Shown here in pieces: positions 1 through 8,078 of a stretch of 34,381 nt of DNA (position 1 is the first letter of the stretch; every line of letters starts with the position of its first letter). The translations under genes were made by a program, and so were the position numbers. The notes under the pieces were generated by a model. That model was not told where the DNA came from, did no database searches, and saw only the letters and a program-made list of their open reading frames with translations. Origin of the DNA: Acidobacteriota bacterium. GTDB lineage: Bacteria; Acidobacteriota; Terriglobia; Terriglobales; Acidobacteriaceae. The stretch spans positions 1 through 34,381 of the forward strand of contig JABDBE010000027.1 in the NCBI GenBank assembly GCA_013288805.1, read 5' to 3'.

Positions 1-1601
1 ACCCCGATGACTTGGATCGACTCATTCGTGAGTGGCTTGCCTTGCTGAATGACCCCAAACCAGGCGAACTGGAAACCCGCATCCGGCGATATGACGGACA
101 ATACCGATGGTTCCTTATCCGTGTCCTTCCAGAATTCGACGCTGAAGGGAAGGTCGTCAGGTGGTATGGAAGCGATACCGACATCGAAGATCGAAAAAGA
201 GCGGAGAATAAGCTTGTTGAAGACGGGCGGGAGCTTCGCCGGATAACGGACGCTATCCCGCAAACCATTGTCGTCCTGGACCCGAGCGGCGATCCGCTCT
301 ACGCGAATCAGGCGGTGCTGGAATATACCGGCCTGACCATGCAAGAGGTGGTCAGTTCTGGGTTTCGTGCCCGAATGTTTCATCCGGAAGACGTAGAGAA
401 GTTGCGGGAGGAGCGCCAGGCGGCCTATACACGCGGACTGCCATTTGAAATCGAGCAACGAACGCGGCGAAAGGACGGTCAATATCGCTGGTTCCTTATC
501 CGTATTAACCCGTTCCGCGACGAACAGGGAAGCCTGGTGCGCTGGTATGCGACGGGAACCGACATCGATGATCGCAAGCGTGCCGAAGACAGGACACGAA
601 ACGAAAACGTTGCGTTGCGCGAAGACATCGTGCGCTCATCCATGTTCGAAGAAATCGTCGGTTCCTCCGAGCCATTACGTCGTGTGCTGGTTCAGGTTAC
701 CAAGGTAGCTCCGACGGATTCCACAGTCTTGGTCTTAGGTGAGACCGGAACGGGAAAGGAACTGATTGCTCGCGCCATTCATAACCGGTCCACGCGTTCA
801 AACCGTGCTTTTATTCGAGTGAATTGCGCGGCGATTCCCCAGTCGCTGATTGCTTCCGAGCTGTTCGGTCACGAAAAAGGTTCCTTTACAGGGGCCACTC
901 AGCGTCGGCTGGGCCGTTTCGAATCGGCCGACGGTGGAACGATATTCCTCGATGAAGTAGGCGATCTTCCCCCAGAGACGCAGGTCGCACTGCTGCGAGT
1001 TCTTCAGGAGCGTGAATTCGAACGAGTGGGCGGCACTCAATCGGTTTCGGTTGATGTACGCGTGATAGCGGCCACGAATCGAGACTTGACTTCAGCCGTG
1101 GCCGAGGGCAGGTTTCGCCAGGATTTGTTTTACCGCCTCAACGTTTTTCCGATTCGATTGCCGGCCTTGCGCGAGCGCACAAGTGATATTTCCGTGTTGG
1201 TCGGATACTTGATCGACCGCTATGCCAAAAAATTGGGCAAGAAGATTCGAAACATAGACAAGAAGACGATCGAACTCTTCCACGCATACGATTGGCCGGG
1301 CAACATCCGCGAGTTGCAGAATGTAGTCGAACGGGCGGTGATTCTGTCCGAAGGGGAGACTTTCTTTGTAGATGAGACCTGGCTCACGCGCGTGACTCCC
1401 GCACCGGCTGCGACGACTGCTCCGCTGGTTGCTAGCCTTGTCGAGCACGAAAGAGAGATCCTCGAAGCCGCTCTCCGGGAATCCGAAGGCGTGGTTGGGG
1501 GTCCAACCGGCGCTGCCGTTAAGCTGGGCATTCCCCGACAGACGCTCGAATCCAAAATAAGGAAGCTGGGCATAAACCGCCACCGCTTCAAGGTTTCTTA
1601 G
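1..1601 (+). CDS. PAS-domain sigma54-dependent transcriptional activator (5' partial)
   Basis: Bacterial enhancer-binding protein of the NtrC class, which remodels sigma54 RNA polymerase by ATP hydrolysis. The frame is open to the window edge and reads into a PAS domain, so the true start lies upstream. Numbering from the Leu codon at 12: end of a first PAS/PAC (to about 66), a second PAS/PAC (about 74-193), then the AAA+ domain with Walker A GETGTGKE (243-250), the sigma54-contacting GSFTGA loop (290-295), Walker B TIFLDE (310-315) and the arginine-finger region [10 protein letters not shown] (368-377). A Fis-type HTH ends the protein (about 478-520, [20 protein letters not shown]). No receiver domain is visible, so the signal is probably sensed by the PAS domains; ligand unknown. 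All catalytic motifs look intact. The C-terminal HTH has a paralogous remnant on the opposite strand just downstream. Confidence 0.95.
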   Translation, partial: PDDLDRLIREWLALLNDPKPGELETRIRRYDGQYRWFLIRVLPEFDAEGKVVRWYGSDTDIEDRKRAENKLVEDGRELRRITDAIPQTIVVLDPSGDPLYANQAVLEYTGLTMQEVVSSGFRARMFHPEDVEKLREERQAAYTRGLPFEIEQRTRRKDGQYRWFLIRINPFRDEQGSLVRWYATGTDIDDRKRAEDRTRNENVALREDIVRSSMFEEIVGSSEPLRRVLVQVTKVAPTDSTVLVLGETGTGKELIARAIHNRSTRSNRAFIRVNCAAIPQSLIASELFGHEKGSFTGATQRRLGRFESADGGTIFLDEVGDLPPETQVALLRVLQEREFERVGGTQSVSVDVRVIAATNRDLTSAVAEGRFRQDLFYRLNVFPIRLPALRERTSDISVLVGYLIDRYAKKLGKKIRNIDKKTIELFHAYDWPGNIRELQNVVERAVILSEGETFFVDETWLTRVTPAPAATTAPLVASLVEHEREILEAALRESEGVVGGPTGAAVKLGIPRQTLESKIRKLGINRHRFKVS

Positions 1602-1833
1602 TTTTCTCAGCGACAAAGATCACGCAACAGCAGCATGGCGCTGTACGCATAGAAACCAAAAAGATAACCGGGAGATTTCTAGCCCATGTAGTCGTTCCAT
1701 CTCTTCCGGGATTTGGATTTTCTGACAAGCCAACCCAAACGGGACGGAACCTCCCCCGAATCGCCTCCGCACGGAGTCTGCTAATGCAGCGGCTTGGCTA
1801 CAGGCGGTGGGTCGCACGGAAATGCAGAGCATC

Positions 1834-2139
1834 TCAGTTTCGAAGAACAGCGAGCGGTCGATGGTGCCAAACGTTTCCTTGGCGACGGCCACGGCTAAGG
1901 ACCGGCTTGATTTTCGAATCGAGCGTTCGCGCGGGCAGTCCGAGTTTCGTGGCGGCGCCGGATGGGCCCGAGACCTGTCCGTAACACTCCTCTAGTGCGG
2001 TTTCGATGATTTGCTTCTCCTGCCGAGCGAGGACACGATTAAACGTACTCACGCGGGCTACGGGCATGTCCGAATGCCCGAGGCGCCGACAACCTAAAAA
2101 AATCCAATCAGGCTGGCGAAGCAGAGGAACGTCGAAAGG
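1834..2139 (-). pseudogene. Remnant of a second NtrC-type activator (Fis HTH only)
   Basis: The minus-strand reading contains RQEKQIIETALEECYG followed by GPSGAATKLGLPARTLDSKIK, the same arrangement as the Fis-type HTH that ends the activator at 1-1601. No AAA+ or PAS sequence precedes it. Upstream, the frame reads unrecognisable residues back to position 2139, directly against the pirin stop codon. After the SKIK motif (near 1906) the reading departs from the family and ends in an unrelated tail at 1834, so the 3' end is probably frameshifted as well. I read it as the 3' fragment of a duplicated regulator whose 5' part has been lost or replaced by the pirin-DoxX-reductase block. Confidence 0.6.
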
Positions 2140-3006
2140 TCAGACCTGCTGCTTCTTCAATTCGCTAAGGCGAGGAAACTGTCCGGCCTGATACTCGGCA
2201 AAGAGTCGGGCAATGTCCTGCTTCGAGTCGCCAATAAATGGACCATAAGAAACGATCGGGTCTCCTTGAGGCTGTCCCGCATACAAGATCAGCCGCGCTC
2301 CGGATTCGCCAGCGACCACACGTACGATGCTCGCATTGTTGTCAGTCGGACGATCAAGCCAACCCACCTGGCCCGTGTTCAGCGTGGTCTCCCCAATCCG
2401 AACCGAACCACCAATCACGAATACAAAGCCGTTGTAAGACACAGGTACTTCCTGCACGGCGGATGCACCTCGTTCCAAATTGATTTCGACCATCGTTACT
2501 GGCACATAGTTTCGTGTGCCTGAACGAAGACTTCCGGAGGAACCGCTGTAAACCCGGATCTCCGCTCCGGATTCGTGGCGCACAGGAATCGAATCGGAAT
2601 GAAAGACCTGAAAGGCCGGCTCAGTCCAGCGTTCTTTTTTGGGTAAGGTCAGCCAGAGTTGGAGCAAGCGCATTTTCCCTTTGGTCCTCACATCTTCATT
2701 GTGAATAACGCCGCTGCCCGCGGTCATCCACTGCACTTCGCCAGCGTTGAGTGCGCCGCCCTCATCGCGGTCAAAGATCGCGCCGTCGAGAATGAGAGTC
2801 ACGGTTTCAAAACCTGCATGCGGGTGAGGACCACCAACTGGCCGGTCGCCAATGTCAAGATGATCGTCCATCAACAAGATGAAGGGATCGTTCATCTCGA
2901 AGTTTTCGGGAGACACGACAGGCGCAGCTAGATGCCCCGGACCGACGAATCCAGGTGCCGCTGGAGGAACGTTAACCACGCGACTGATACTGCGTTGTTG
3001 CGACAT
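2140..3006 (-). CDS. Pirin family protein
   Basis: Cupin-fold pirin, 288 aa. Pirins bind one metal ion, and several bacterial members act as quercetinases or redox sensors. The N-terminal cupin shows the family metal ligands in GPHPHAGFET (His61, His63) and GSGVIHNE (His102, Glu104). The C-terminal cupin half (about 160-288) lacks such ligands, as usual. I chose the ATG at 3006 rather than the longer reading from 3039 because AGAAGGAGAAG lies just before it. It lies 133 bp downstream of the DoxX gene on the same strand, so co-transcription with the reductase-DoxX pair is possible. The product is probably cytoplasmic; the substrate cannot be read from sequence. Confidence 0.92.
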   Translation of the reverse strand: MSQQRSISRVVNVPPAAPGFVGPGHLAAPVVSPENFEMNDPFILLMDDHLDIGDRPVGGPHPHAGFETVTLILDGAIFDRDEGGALNAGEVQWMTAGSGVIHNEDVRTKGKMRLLQLWLTLPKKERWTEPAFQVFHSDSIPVRHESGAEIRVYSGSSGSLRSGTRNYVPVTMVEINLERGASAVQEVPVSYNGFVFVIGGSVRIGETTLNTGQVGWLDRPTDNNASIVRVVAGESGARLILYAGQPQGDPIVSYGPFIGDSKQDIARLFAEYQAGQFPRLSELKKQQV

Positions 3007-3139
3007 GTCTTCTCCTTCTGAAATCAATTCCCCGTTCACTCAAAACGCTTGCTGAACGGGCGCTTGCGCCATTCGAGTGCCATATCACCGATCATGCACT
3101 CAGCACGCAAGTACCGTTCTTCTCATACTTCGACGCAAT

Positions 3140-3532
3140 TTATGCCTGCGTCGCAGCCTTCGCGCTGAAAATGCCCTTGAAACTTTCGCGGTACTGCAGG
3201 AAAACCAGAATCCACAACACGCAAGCGACCAGAGCCGGCGCGATGGTGCCCGGTGACATCGTCAGGTGAAACGCCAGGATGTTGTAGAGCTCCGCAGCCA
3301 GCAGCGTCAGCGCAAGTGGCACGAATCGGCCAAAGAGCAGCAACAGCCCACCAAACACCTGCCCCGCGAAGAAGAACGCGGCAAAGTGCGATGCGACGAT
3401 GGCGCCAAAAAACTGTAACGCCAGCGGATTCGTGGGCGGCGGCTGGTGGATAAAGTTGAGAAATCCGTTCAACCCAAAGACCGTAAACATCAGGCCCAGT
3501 AAATAGCGAGCAACAATTGAAGTAGTTTTCAT
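3140..3532 (-). CDS. DoxX family membrane protein
   Basis: 130 aa, very hydrophobic, with four predicted membrane segments (about 6-24, 43-64, 66-90, 97-115). The start MKTTSIVARYLLGLMF leads straight into the first segment, and FGLNGFLNFI is typical of DoxX/YphA-type proteins. The role of the family is loosely defined; members often sit beside oxidoreductases and thiol or quinone stress genes. Only 12 bp separate it from the stop of the upstream reductase gene, so the two are almost certainly one operon. It ends in a short Ala-rich polar tail. Confidence 0.88.
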   Translation of the reverse strand: MKTTSIVARYLLGLMFTVFGLNGFLNFIHQPPPTNPLALQFFGAIVASHFAAFFFAGQVFGGLLLLFGRFVPLALTLLAAELYNILAFHLTMSPGTIAPALVACVLWILVFLQYRESFKGIFSAKAATQA

Positions 3533-3544
3533 GAATGTCCTCTC

Positions 3545-4171
3545 TTAGAAGGTCTGCGCGTGCGTCTGCACGGCTTGAAGGTGTGGTGCGAGAAATGTGT
3601 TCCGGTCCTTCCCCTGGTTCAGCGCGCTGGTCCCGCCTGCGGTGAGGAAGGTCGCGTCCGTCACGCCAAGAAAACCAAATACGGACCGCAGATACGGCTC
3701 CACGAAATTGAACGAGGCCATCCGCGTCTGGGCGTCGTAGATCCCACCCGTTGCGATGATGAAGGTTGCCTTCTTGCCGGTGATCAGGCCCTTCGGCCCT
3801 TTCTCACTGTAGGAAAAGGTCCTGCCCACGCGGGCAATCTGGTCAATCCAGAGCTTGAGAACCGAAGGCACGCCAAAGTTATGCATTGGCACTCCGATGA
3901 CGTACTCATCCGCCTGCTCCAATTCGGCGAGCAGCGAGTCGGAGAGCGAGAGTAATTGCTTCTGCTGTGGAGTCCGAGCCTGTTCCGGCGTATAGACGGC
4001 ACCGACCCATTCCGCATTGATTGGCGGCATGGCCGTTGCGTTGAGGTCTCGTTCAATGACCGTTCCGTCCGGGTGCGCAGCCTTCCATTGAGTGACGAAC
4101 GCAGCAGTTAGTTCGCGGGAGACTGACCGGCCGTAAAGTGGGCTGGAATCAATATGAAGCAGCGTCGACAT
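3545..4171 (-). CDS. azoR: FMN-dependent NADH-azoreductase (AzoR-type flavodoxin-fold quinone reductase)
   Basis: 208 aa, the usual AzoR length. The flavodoxin-like fold is recognisable from the N-terminal strand and FMN phosphate loop (LLHIDSSPLYGRSVSREL, residues 4-21), the FMN-contacting segment VIGVPMHNFGVPSVLKLWID (about 91-110) and the IATGGIY loop (about 143). These enzymes reduce quinones or azo compounds by two electrons using NAD(P)H. The ATG at 4171 follows a strong AGGAGG with good spacing; the longer reading from 4189 has none. It heads a minus-strand unit with DoxX and probably pirin, and is divergent from a TetR regulator. A 12-bp palindrome in the intergenic region could be the shared operator. 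Electrophile or quinone response is the likely theme (inference). Confidence 0.92.
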   Translation of the reverse strand: MSTLLHIDSSPLYGRSVSRELTAAFVTQWKAAHPDGTVIERDLNATAMPPINAEWVGAVYTPEQARTPQQKQLLSLSDSLLAELEQADEYVIGVPMHNFGVPSVLKLWIDQIARVGRTFSYSEKGPKGLITGKKATFIIATGGIYDAQTRMASFNFVEPYLRSVFGFLGVTDATFLTAGGTSALNQGKDRNTFLAPHLQAVQTHAQTF

Positions 4172-4188
4172 TGAGAATTCCTCCTGCA

Positions 4189-4218
4189 CGACATATGATG
4201 AGTAGGCGACATATGTCG
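4189..4218. promoter_or_regulatory. Candidate TetR operator between azoR and tetR
   Basis: A perfect 12-bp palindrome CGACATATGTCG lies at 4207-4218, and its left nine bases recur as CGACATATG at 4189-4197, 18 bp away on the same strand. The pair sits between the divergent azoR and TetR-family start codons, where an autoregulating TetR dimer would be expected to bind. No experimental support; the assignment rests on symmetry and position. Confidence 0.5.
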
Positions 4219-4281
4219 ATTCAGGAAAATAAACAACTGTCGCTTTAGTCCGTAAAAGGGTATGCTTTCATCAATATAGAA

Positions 4282-4860
4282 ATGGCCCAGCTTCTCCAAC
4301 CCGACACAGAAACGACGGATCCGCGTATCCTGCGGAGCCGACGCATGCTGATGGAAGCTCTGGCCAAGCTTTTAACTAAAAAGGAGTTCGAAGACGTCTC
4401 TGTGCAGGAAATCGCCGACGAAGCCACGTTGAACCGGGCCACCTTTTACCTGCACTATGCGGACAAGAACGCGTTGTTGCAGGCCATGACCGAATCCCGC
4501 TTCCGCGATCTCATCGAGCGTCGGGCCATAACCTTTAACGACTGCAATGGGGCACTGCGCGCGATCGCACTCGGCGTGTGTGACTATCTTGCGGAGAGAG
4601 CAGGCTGTCCCACTCAGTTGTCGCGGATGGCGCTCGAAGGCTCGATCATTCCGATCGTTGAGGATATGTTCAAGGAAGGACTTGCCCATCATGGAATGGC
4701 TCCCGGTGAGGACGCGTCACTCCCCGCGACCACCGCTGCCTGGGCCGTTTTTGGAGCCGCACGCCGCTGGTTCCAGACTCCCAATCGCATCCCCGCGGAA
4801 GAGATGGCAGCCAGGATTGAAACCATGGTGAGCCCGATTCTTTTCGGCGCCTCACAATAG
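4282..4860 (+). CDS. TetR/AcrR family transcriptional regulator
   Basis: 192 aa. The N-terminal TetR DNA-binding domain is clear: a first helix (ILRSRRMLMEALAKLLTKK) and the HTH VSVQEIADEATLNRATFYLHYADKNAL (about 39-65). The C-terminal ligand and dimer domain (70-190) is not assignable to a ligand. It is divergent from azoR-DoxX-pirin across a 110-bp gap with a palindromic site, so repression of that operon and of itself is the simplest reading. The SDR gene follows 171 bp downstream on the same strand and may belong to the same regulon. Confidence 0.92.
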   Translation: MAQLLQPDTETTDPRILRSRRMLMEALAKLLTKKEFEDVSVQEIADEATLNRATFYLHYADKNALLQAMTESRFRDLIERRAITFNDCNGALRAIALGVCDYLAERAGCPTQLSRMALEGSIIPIVEDMFKEGLAHHGMAPGEDASLPATTAAWAVFGAARRWFQTPNRIPAEEMAARIETMVSPILFGASQ

Positions 4861-5031
4861 CAGAGCGGAACAACCAGTATCGGGCGGTATCATCTGCGCA
4901 GGAGAGATGATTTCGGCGTCTTGCCTCTGCCTTGTCGCGACACAGGCCGGGCGATCGCTGTTTCCGTCGCATCAGAATCTTAGAATTCTTTGCACTGATC
5001 AGTTCTTTTTCGGTGGGATAGAGGAGGATGA

Positions 5032-5865
5032 ATGGCGCAGGTATGGTTAGTCACCGGCAGCTCTCGTGGTCTGGGTCGTGCAATTGTTGAAGCGGGCCTC
5101 GCTGCGGGCAATAAAGTGTTGGCGACAGCTCGGGACGTTAAGTCGCTGGCTGATCTGTCGAAACGATATGGAGATCAGGTCAAGCTCTTCGCAATGGATG
5201 TAACCGACGAAGCAGGAGCAGCAAACGCGGTAATAGCGGCGGTCGATGTATTTGGCTCGCTGGATGTGGTCATTAACAATGCGGGATACGGCAATCTTTC
5301 GTCCGTCGAAGACACGCCTCTATCGGAATTCCGGGCACAGATCGAAACGAACCCCTTTGGAACAATTATTGTGACCAAGGCAGCTCTGAGATATTTTCGC
5401 GAAAAGAAAGCAGGCCAGTTCATTCAGTTCTCATCGGTGGGCGGAAGGATTGGCCCTCCGGGACGTGGGCCTTACTCGGCGGCGAAGTGGGGTGTCGAAG
5501 GCTTCTCCGAGGTGCTTTCGCGCGAAGTGGCACCGCTCGGCATCAAGGTCACCATCGTTGAACCCGGTGGCTTTCGCACAGACTTCGCGGGCAGTTCCAC
5601 CGAACTTAGCGAAGGTCATCCTGAATACGATTCGACGGTTGGAGCTACCGCGAGATTTCAGCGGAACTACAACGGCAAGCAGCCTGGTGACCCCAAAAAG
5701 GCAGCTCAGGCGATCGTCCAGTTGACGCAAGAACGGAACCCTCCATTGCGACTCTTGCTCGGCAGCGATGCGTACGCCGCCGCGGAGAAGAATGATCTTG
5801 CGCGATTAGAGGAAGCACGAATTTGGAAAAAACTCAGCGTCTCCACCGATTTTGAGACGAAGTGA
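5032..5865 (+). CDS. SDR family NAD(P)-dependent oxidoreductase
   Basis: 277 aa classical short-chain dehydrogenase/reductase. The Rossmann glycine motif TGSSRGLG is at 8-15, the NNAG motif at 82-85, the catalytic serine in FSSVGG (134-135) and the YSAAK motif at 148-152, so all active-site residues are present. Arg34 after ATA hints at NADP preference. The start is fixed by a GAGGAGG six bases before the ATG at 5032. It resembles the oxidoreductase group often annotated as SDR/ketoreductase of unknown substrate. It follows the TetR gene in the same direction and may be part of the same oxidative or xenobiotic response. Confidence 0.92.
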   Translation: MAQVWLVTGSSRGLGRAIVEAGLAAGNKVLATARDVKSLADLSKRYGDQVKLFAMDVTDEAGAANAVIAAVDVFGSLDVVINNAGYGNLSSVEDTPLSEFRAQIETNPFGTIIVTKAALRYFREKKAGQFIQFSSVGGRIGPPGRGPYSAAKWGVEGFSEVLSREVAPLGIKVTIVEPGGFRTDFAGSSTELSEGHPEYDSTVGATARFQRNYNGKQPGDPKKAAQAIVQLTQERNPPLRLLLGSDAYAAAEKNDLARLEEARIWKKLSVSTDFETK

Positions 5866-6145
5866 AGAAGCAGCAAATATTAAGCAGGAGAATCCCAACC
5901 GCGCCGAGGTAGTCAGTGGTTCGACTTGGACTGGATTCTTTCCTTCTTCGTCTCACTTGACGATCAGATTGCGCGAATCAGCCGCATGAAGGGACCAAAA
6001 GCAGTGTTAGTCGCAGCCCGGGGATTTTGAATGTAATGGCCTCTTTTTCATCCTTCGTTGAAACCGGAGTCCGGTCACGCTGACCTGTTTACAGAAGCTT
6101 GATGCCAGGCGGACTGCCCCTGTAACAAAACGCGAGCAGACAAGA
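5866..6145. other. Intergenic stretch without a recognisable gene
   Basis: No coding frame on either strand gives a recognisable protein. The only notable item is TTTTGAATGTAAT at 6025-6037, which recurs at 29763-29775 (see findings). Confidence 0.5.
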
Positions 6146-6167
6146 AAGCCGCCCCGAAGGGCGGCTT
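6146..6167 (-). terminator. Rho-independent terminator of the 6192-7256 gene
   Basis: Perfect 9-bp stem AAGCCGCCC / GGGCGGCTT with a four-base loop. On the minus strand it reads GCCGCCC-TTCG-GGGCGGC, a stable tetraloop hairpin, followed by TTTCTTGTC. It lies 25 bp after the stop codon of the minus-strand repeat protein. Confidence 0.85.
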
Positions 6168-6191
6168 CACAGCTTCTTCTCACGAGATTGC

Positions 6192-7256
6192 CTATGGGCC
6201 AGTGACGCTGACCCCCTGATTGTTGAGTCCAACCAAGACGCACATGACCTTCTCCGACGCGTATGTGGCACAGGACGGACCGGCCGTGAACGGAGATCCT
6301 CCCACCTTGTTGTATCCAGTCCAGCTCCCATTGGTGTAGGTCTGTTCATAAAATAGAGAGTCTTGCACGTTGATAAATCCGCACACGATGGTATCGGATG
6401 ATTCCAGCGCGCAACTGTATGCCCCTGGATAAACGTTGCCCGTGATTTGACCCCAGCCGGTCCAATCTCCTGTGTTCCAGCCGTTACCGTTGAATTGATT
6501 GACCCAAACGGCATCGTTACCGCCCAGGACAATGCACGCCACACCGCCTTCCACCGTGCCCTTTTTGTCCACTGCCAGACAGGAAGGCGGACCGATGAAG
6601 TAGCCTCCCAGGGTGAGGACGCCTTGCCACCTCGAACCATCGAACAAGTCCGCGATCGTGGTGGTCGCATTGTTGACAATGGCATTTGCCTCGCAAATGA
6701 CGTTGCCGTCGTCGTCACCCGTGCAAGCGGGGGCGTTTAGCAGTCCCGAGGCCTGACTAGAGAACTTCCCCCAAGTCGTGCCATCGAACACGGAGGTGGT
6801 CAGAGTTCCGGTCTGGCTGCGAGCTCCACAAAGCACCCTTCCGGCACGGAGAAGCGCGCAGCTCGGATTCGAGTCAATGAGCCCGCCCGAGTCAATCAGA
6901 GAGCTCCATTTCTTGCCGTTAAACAGGGTGCCGGTCAGTGTATTGGTCGCGCTGGTCACGCCGCAGAATACGCTGCCGGTCCCGTCGATGACGCAACTGG
7001 GGTTGGAGGTGACGGTTCCAGAAAGATTGGTCCATCCAGACCATTTTCCGCCGGCAAATTCGTTAGCCATCAAGGAGTGTTGCTGACTCTGAGCTACGCA
7101 TATAACCTCGTCGGAACCAAGTTGTACGCACGAAGGGGTCCCGACAACTTTGGTTGTGCCCAAGCTGCGAAAACCGCTCCACGTAGCAGATGCTAAAGGG
7201 GTTAACAGTACAGCAGCGCCGAGCGCCACAAGCGACACAAAAATCCGGTGCTTCAT
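6192..7256 (-). CDS. Secreted Cys-containing propeller-like repeat protein
   Basis: 354 aa with a Sec signal peptide (MKHRIFVSLVALGAAVLLTPLASA). The mature part consists of about seven degenerate repeats of about 45-50 residues. Each has a Pro-Ser-Cys or Pro-Ala-Cys early, a Val-x-Cys about ten residues later, and a Phe-x-Gly-x-x-Trp near its end (for example PSCVIDGTGSVFCGV ... LFNGKKWSSL). The paired cysteines suggest one disulfide per blade. The pattern resembles PLL-type or sialidase-like beta-propellers that bind glycans, but I cannot name a family with certainty. It is transcribed alone and ends at a strong terminator. Extracellular or surface location is likely. Confidence 0.8.
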   Translation of the reverse strand: MKHRIFVSLVALGAAVLLTPLASATWSGFRSLGTTKVVGTPSCVQLGSDEVICVAQSQQHSLMANEFAGGKWSGWTNLSGTVTSNPSCVIDGTGSVFCGVTSATNTLTGTLFNGKKWSSLIDSGGLIDSNPSCALLRAGRVLCGARSQTGTLTTSVFDGTTWGKFSSQASGLLNAPACTGDDDGNVICEANAIVNNATTTIADLFDGSRWQGVLTLGGYFIGPPSCLAVDKKGTVEGGVACIVLGGNDAVWVNQFNGNGWNTGDWTGWGQITGNVYPGAYSCALESSDTIVCGFINVQDSLFYEQTYTNGSWTGYNKVGGSPFTAGPSCATYASEKVMCVLVGLNNQGVSVTGP

Positions 7257-7410
7257 ATCTACTCCTTTCTTAGTTCTTCATTGATCAAAGTCGGCAGAGG
7301 CTGATAGCATTCCTACCCTAGGTGAGCTTGAGCTCTCCTGTCCCTCCCCCTAGATGGCTCCCAAAGCCGGCCTTCACTACGCAATGCGCAAAGGCGCAGG
7401 AAAAACCGTC

Positions 7411-7992
7411 ATGCCCCTGAGAAATCGCCGATGGACGGGAAGCTCTGAGCTTCAAGCACAACCGGAGACAGTTGAGGAGAGACGTCTGCTGGACGATCTG
7501 TTCAGCCTGACCTACGAGGAACTGCGCCGCCTGGCTTCGAGCGTGCGGCGAAGCGACCCCGGAGCCAGTCTTAGCCCCACGACACTGGTCAACGAGGCCT
7601 GGATCAAACTGGCGGCTTCGCCCCAGTTCGCCACCACCTCGCATCCTCACTTTAAGCGCATCGCCGCCCGCGCCATGCGCCAGGTGCTGGTTGAGGCTGC
7701 GCGCCGACGAAATGCCGACAAGCGAGGCGGGGGAGTAGCCATCACGTTGAGGTTGGGCGACGCGATCGAAGACATAGAGTCTTGCAGTAAGGACTTGCTC
7801 GCTCTCGATTCTGCCCTGGAACAGCTGGGGAAAATCCAGCCACGCCAGGCCATGATGGTTGAGAGCCGTTTTTTCGGCGGCCTCGACATCAGCGAAACCG
7901 CGTCTTTACTTAACATATCGGAAGCTACCGTTCTCCGCGATTGGCGGGCGGCAAAAGCTTGGCTGGCGCACGAACTGCGTCAGGCGCGCTAA
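7411..7992 (+). CDS. ECF-type RNA polymerase sigma factor (TIGR02999-like)
   Basis: 193 aa from the ATG at 7411, which has AGGA nine bases upstream; the frame is open from an ATG at 7354, which has no ribosome site. Region 2 is visible (LLDDLFSLTYEELRRLASSVRR, then LSPTTLVNEAWIKLA), as is region 4 (LEQLGKIQPRQAMMVESRFFGGLDISETASLLNISEATVLRDWRAAKAWL), with its HTH. The LSPTTLVNEAWIKL motif marks the sigma group common in Acidobacteria and Planctomycetes that is paired with Ser/Thr kinases rather than with a classical anti-sigma factor. The kinase starts 87 bp downstream in the same direction, so the two probably form a signalling pair in which kinase activity controls sigma output (inference from the known pairing). 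Confidence 0.9.
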   Translation: MPLRNRRWTGSSELQAQPETVEERRLLDDLFSLTYEELRRLASSVRRSDPGASLSPTTLVNEAWIKLAASPQFATTSHPHFKRIAARAMRQVLVEAARRRNADKRGGGVAITLRLGDAIEDIESCSKDLLALDSALEQLGKIQPRQAMMVESRFFGGLDISETASLLNISEATVLRDWRAAKAWLAHELRQAR

Positions 7993-8078
7993 AGCCTGAA
8001 GTAGACGCGGGTGTCCTCGCCCGTGCAGAACCGGTGGCCACTGCGGTGAGGGCGAGCAGTCAATTTCGGGGATCTGAA

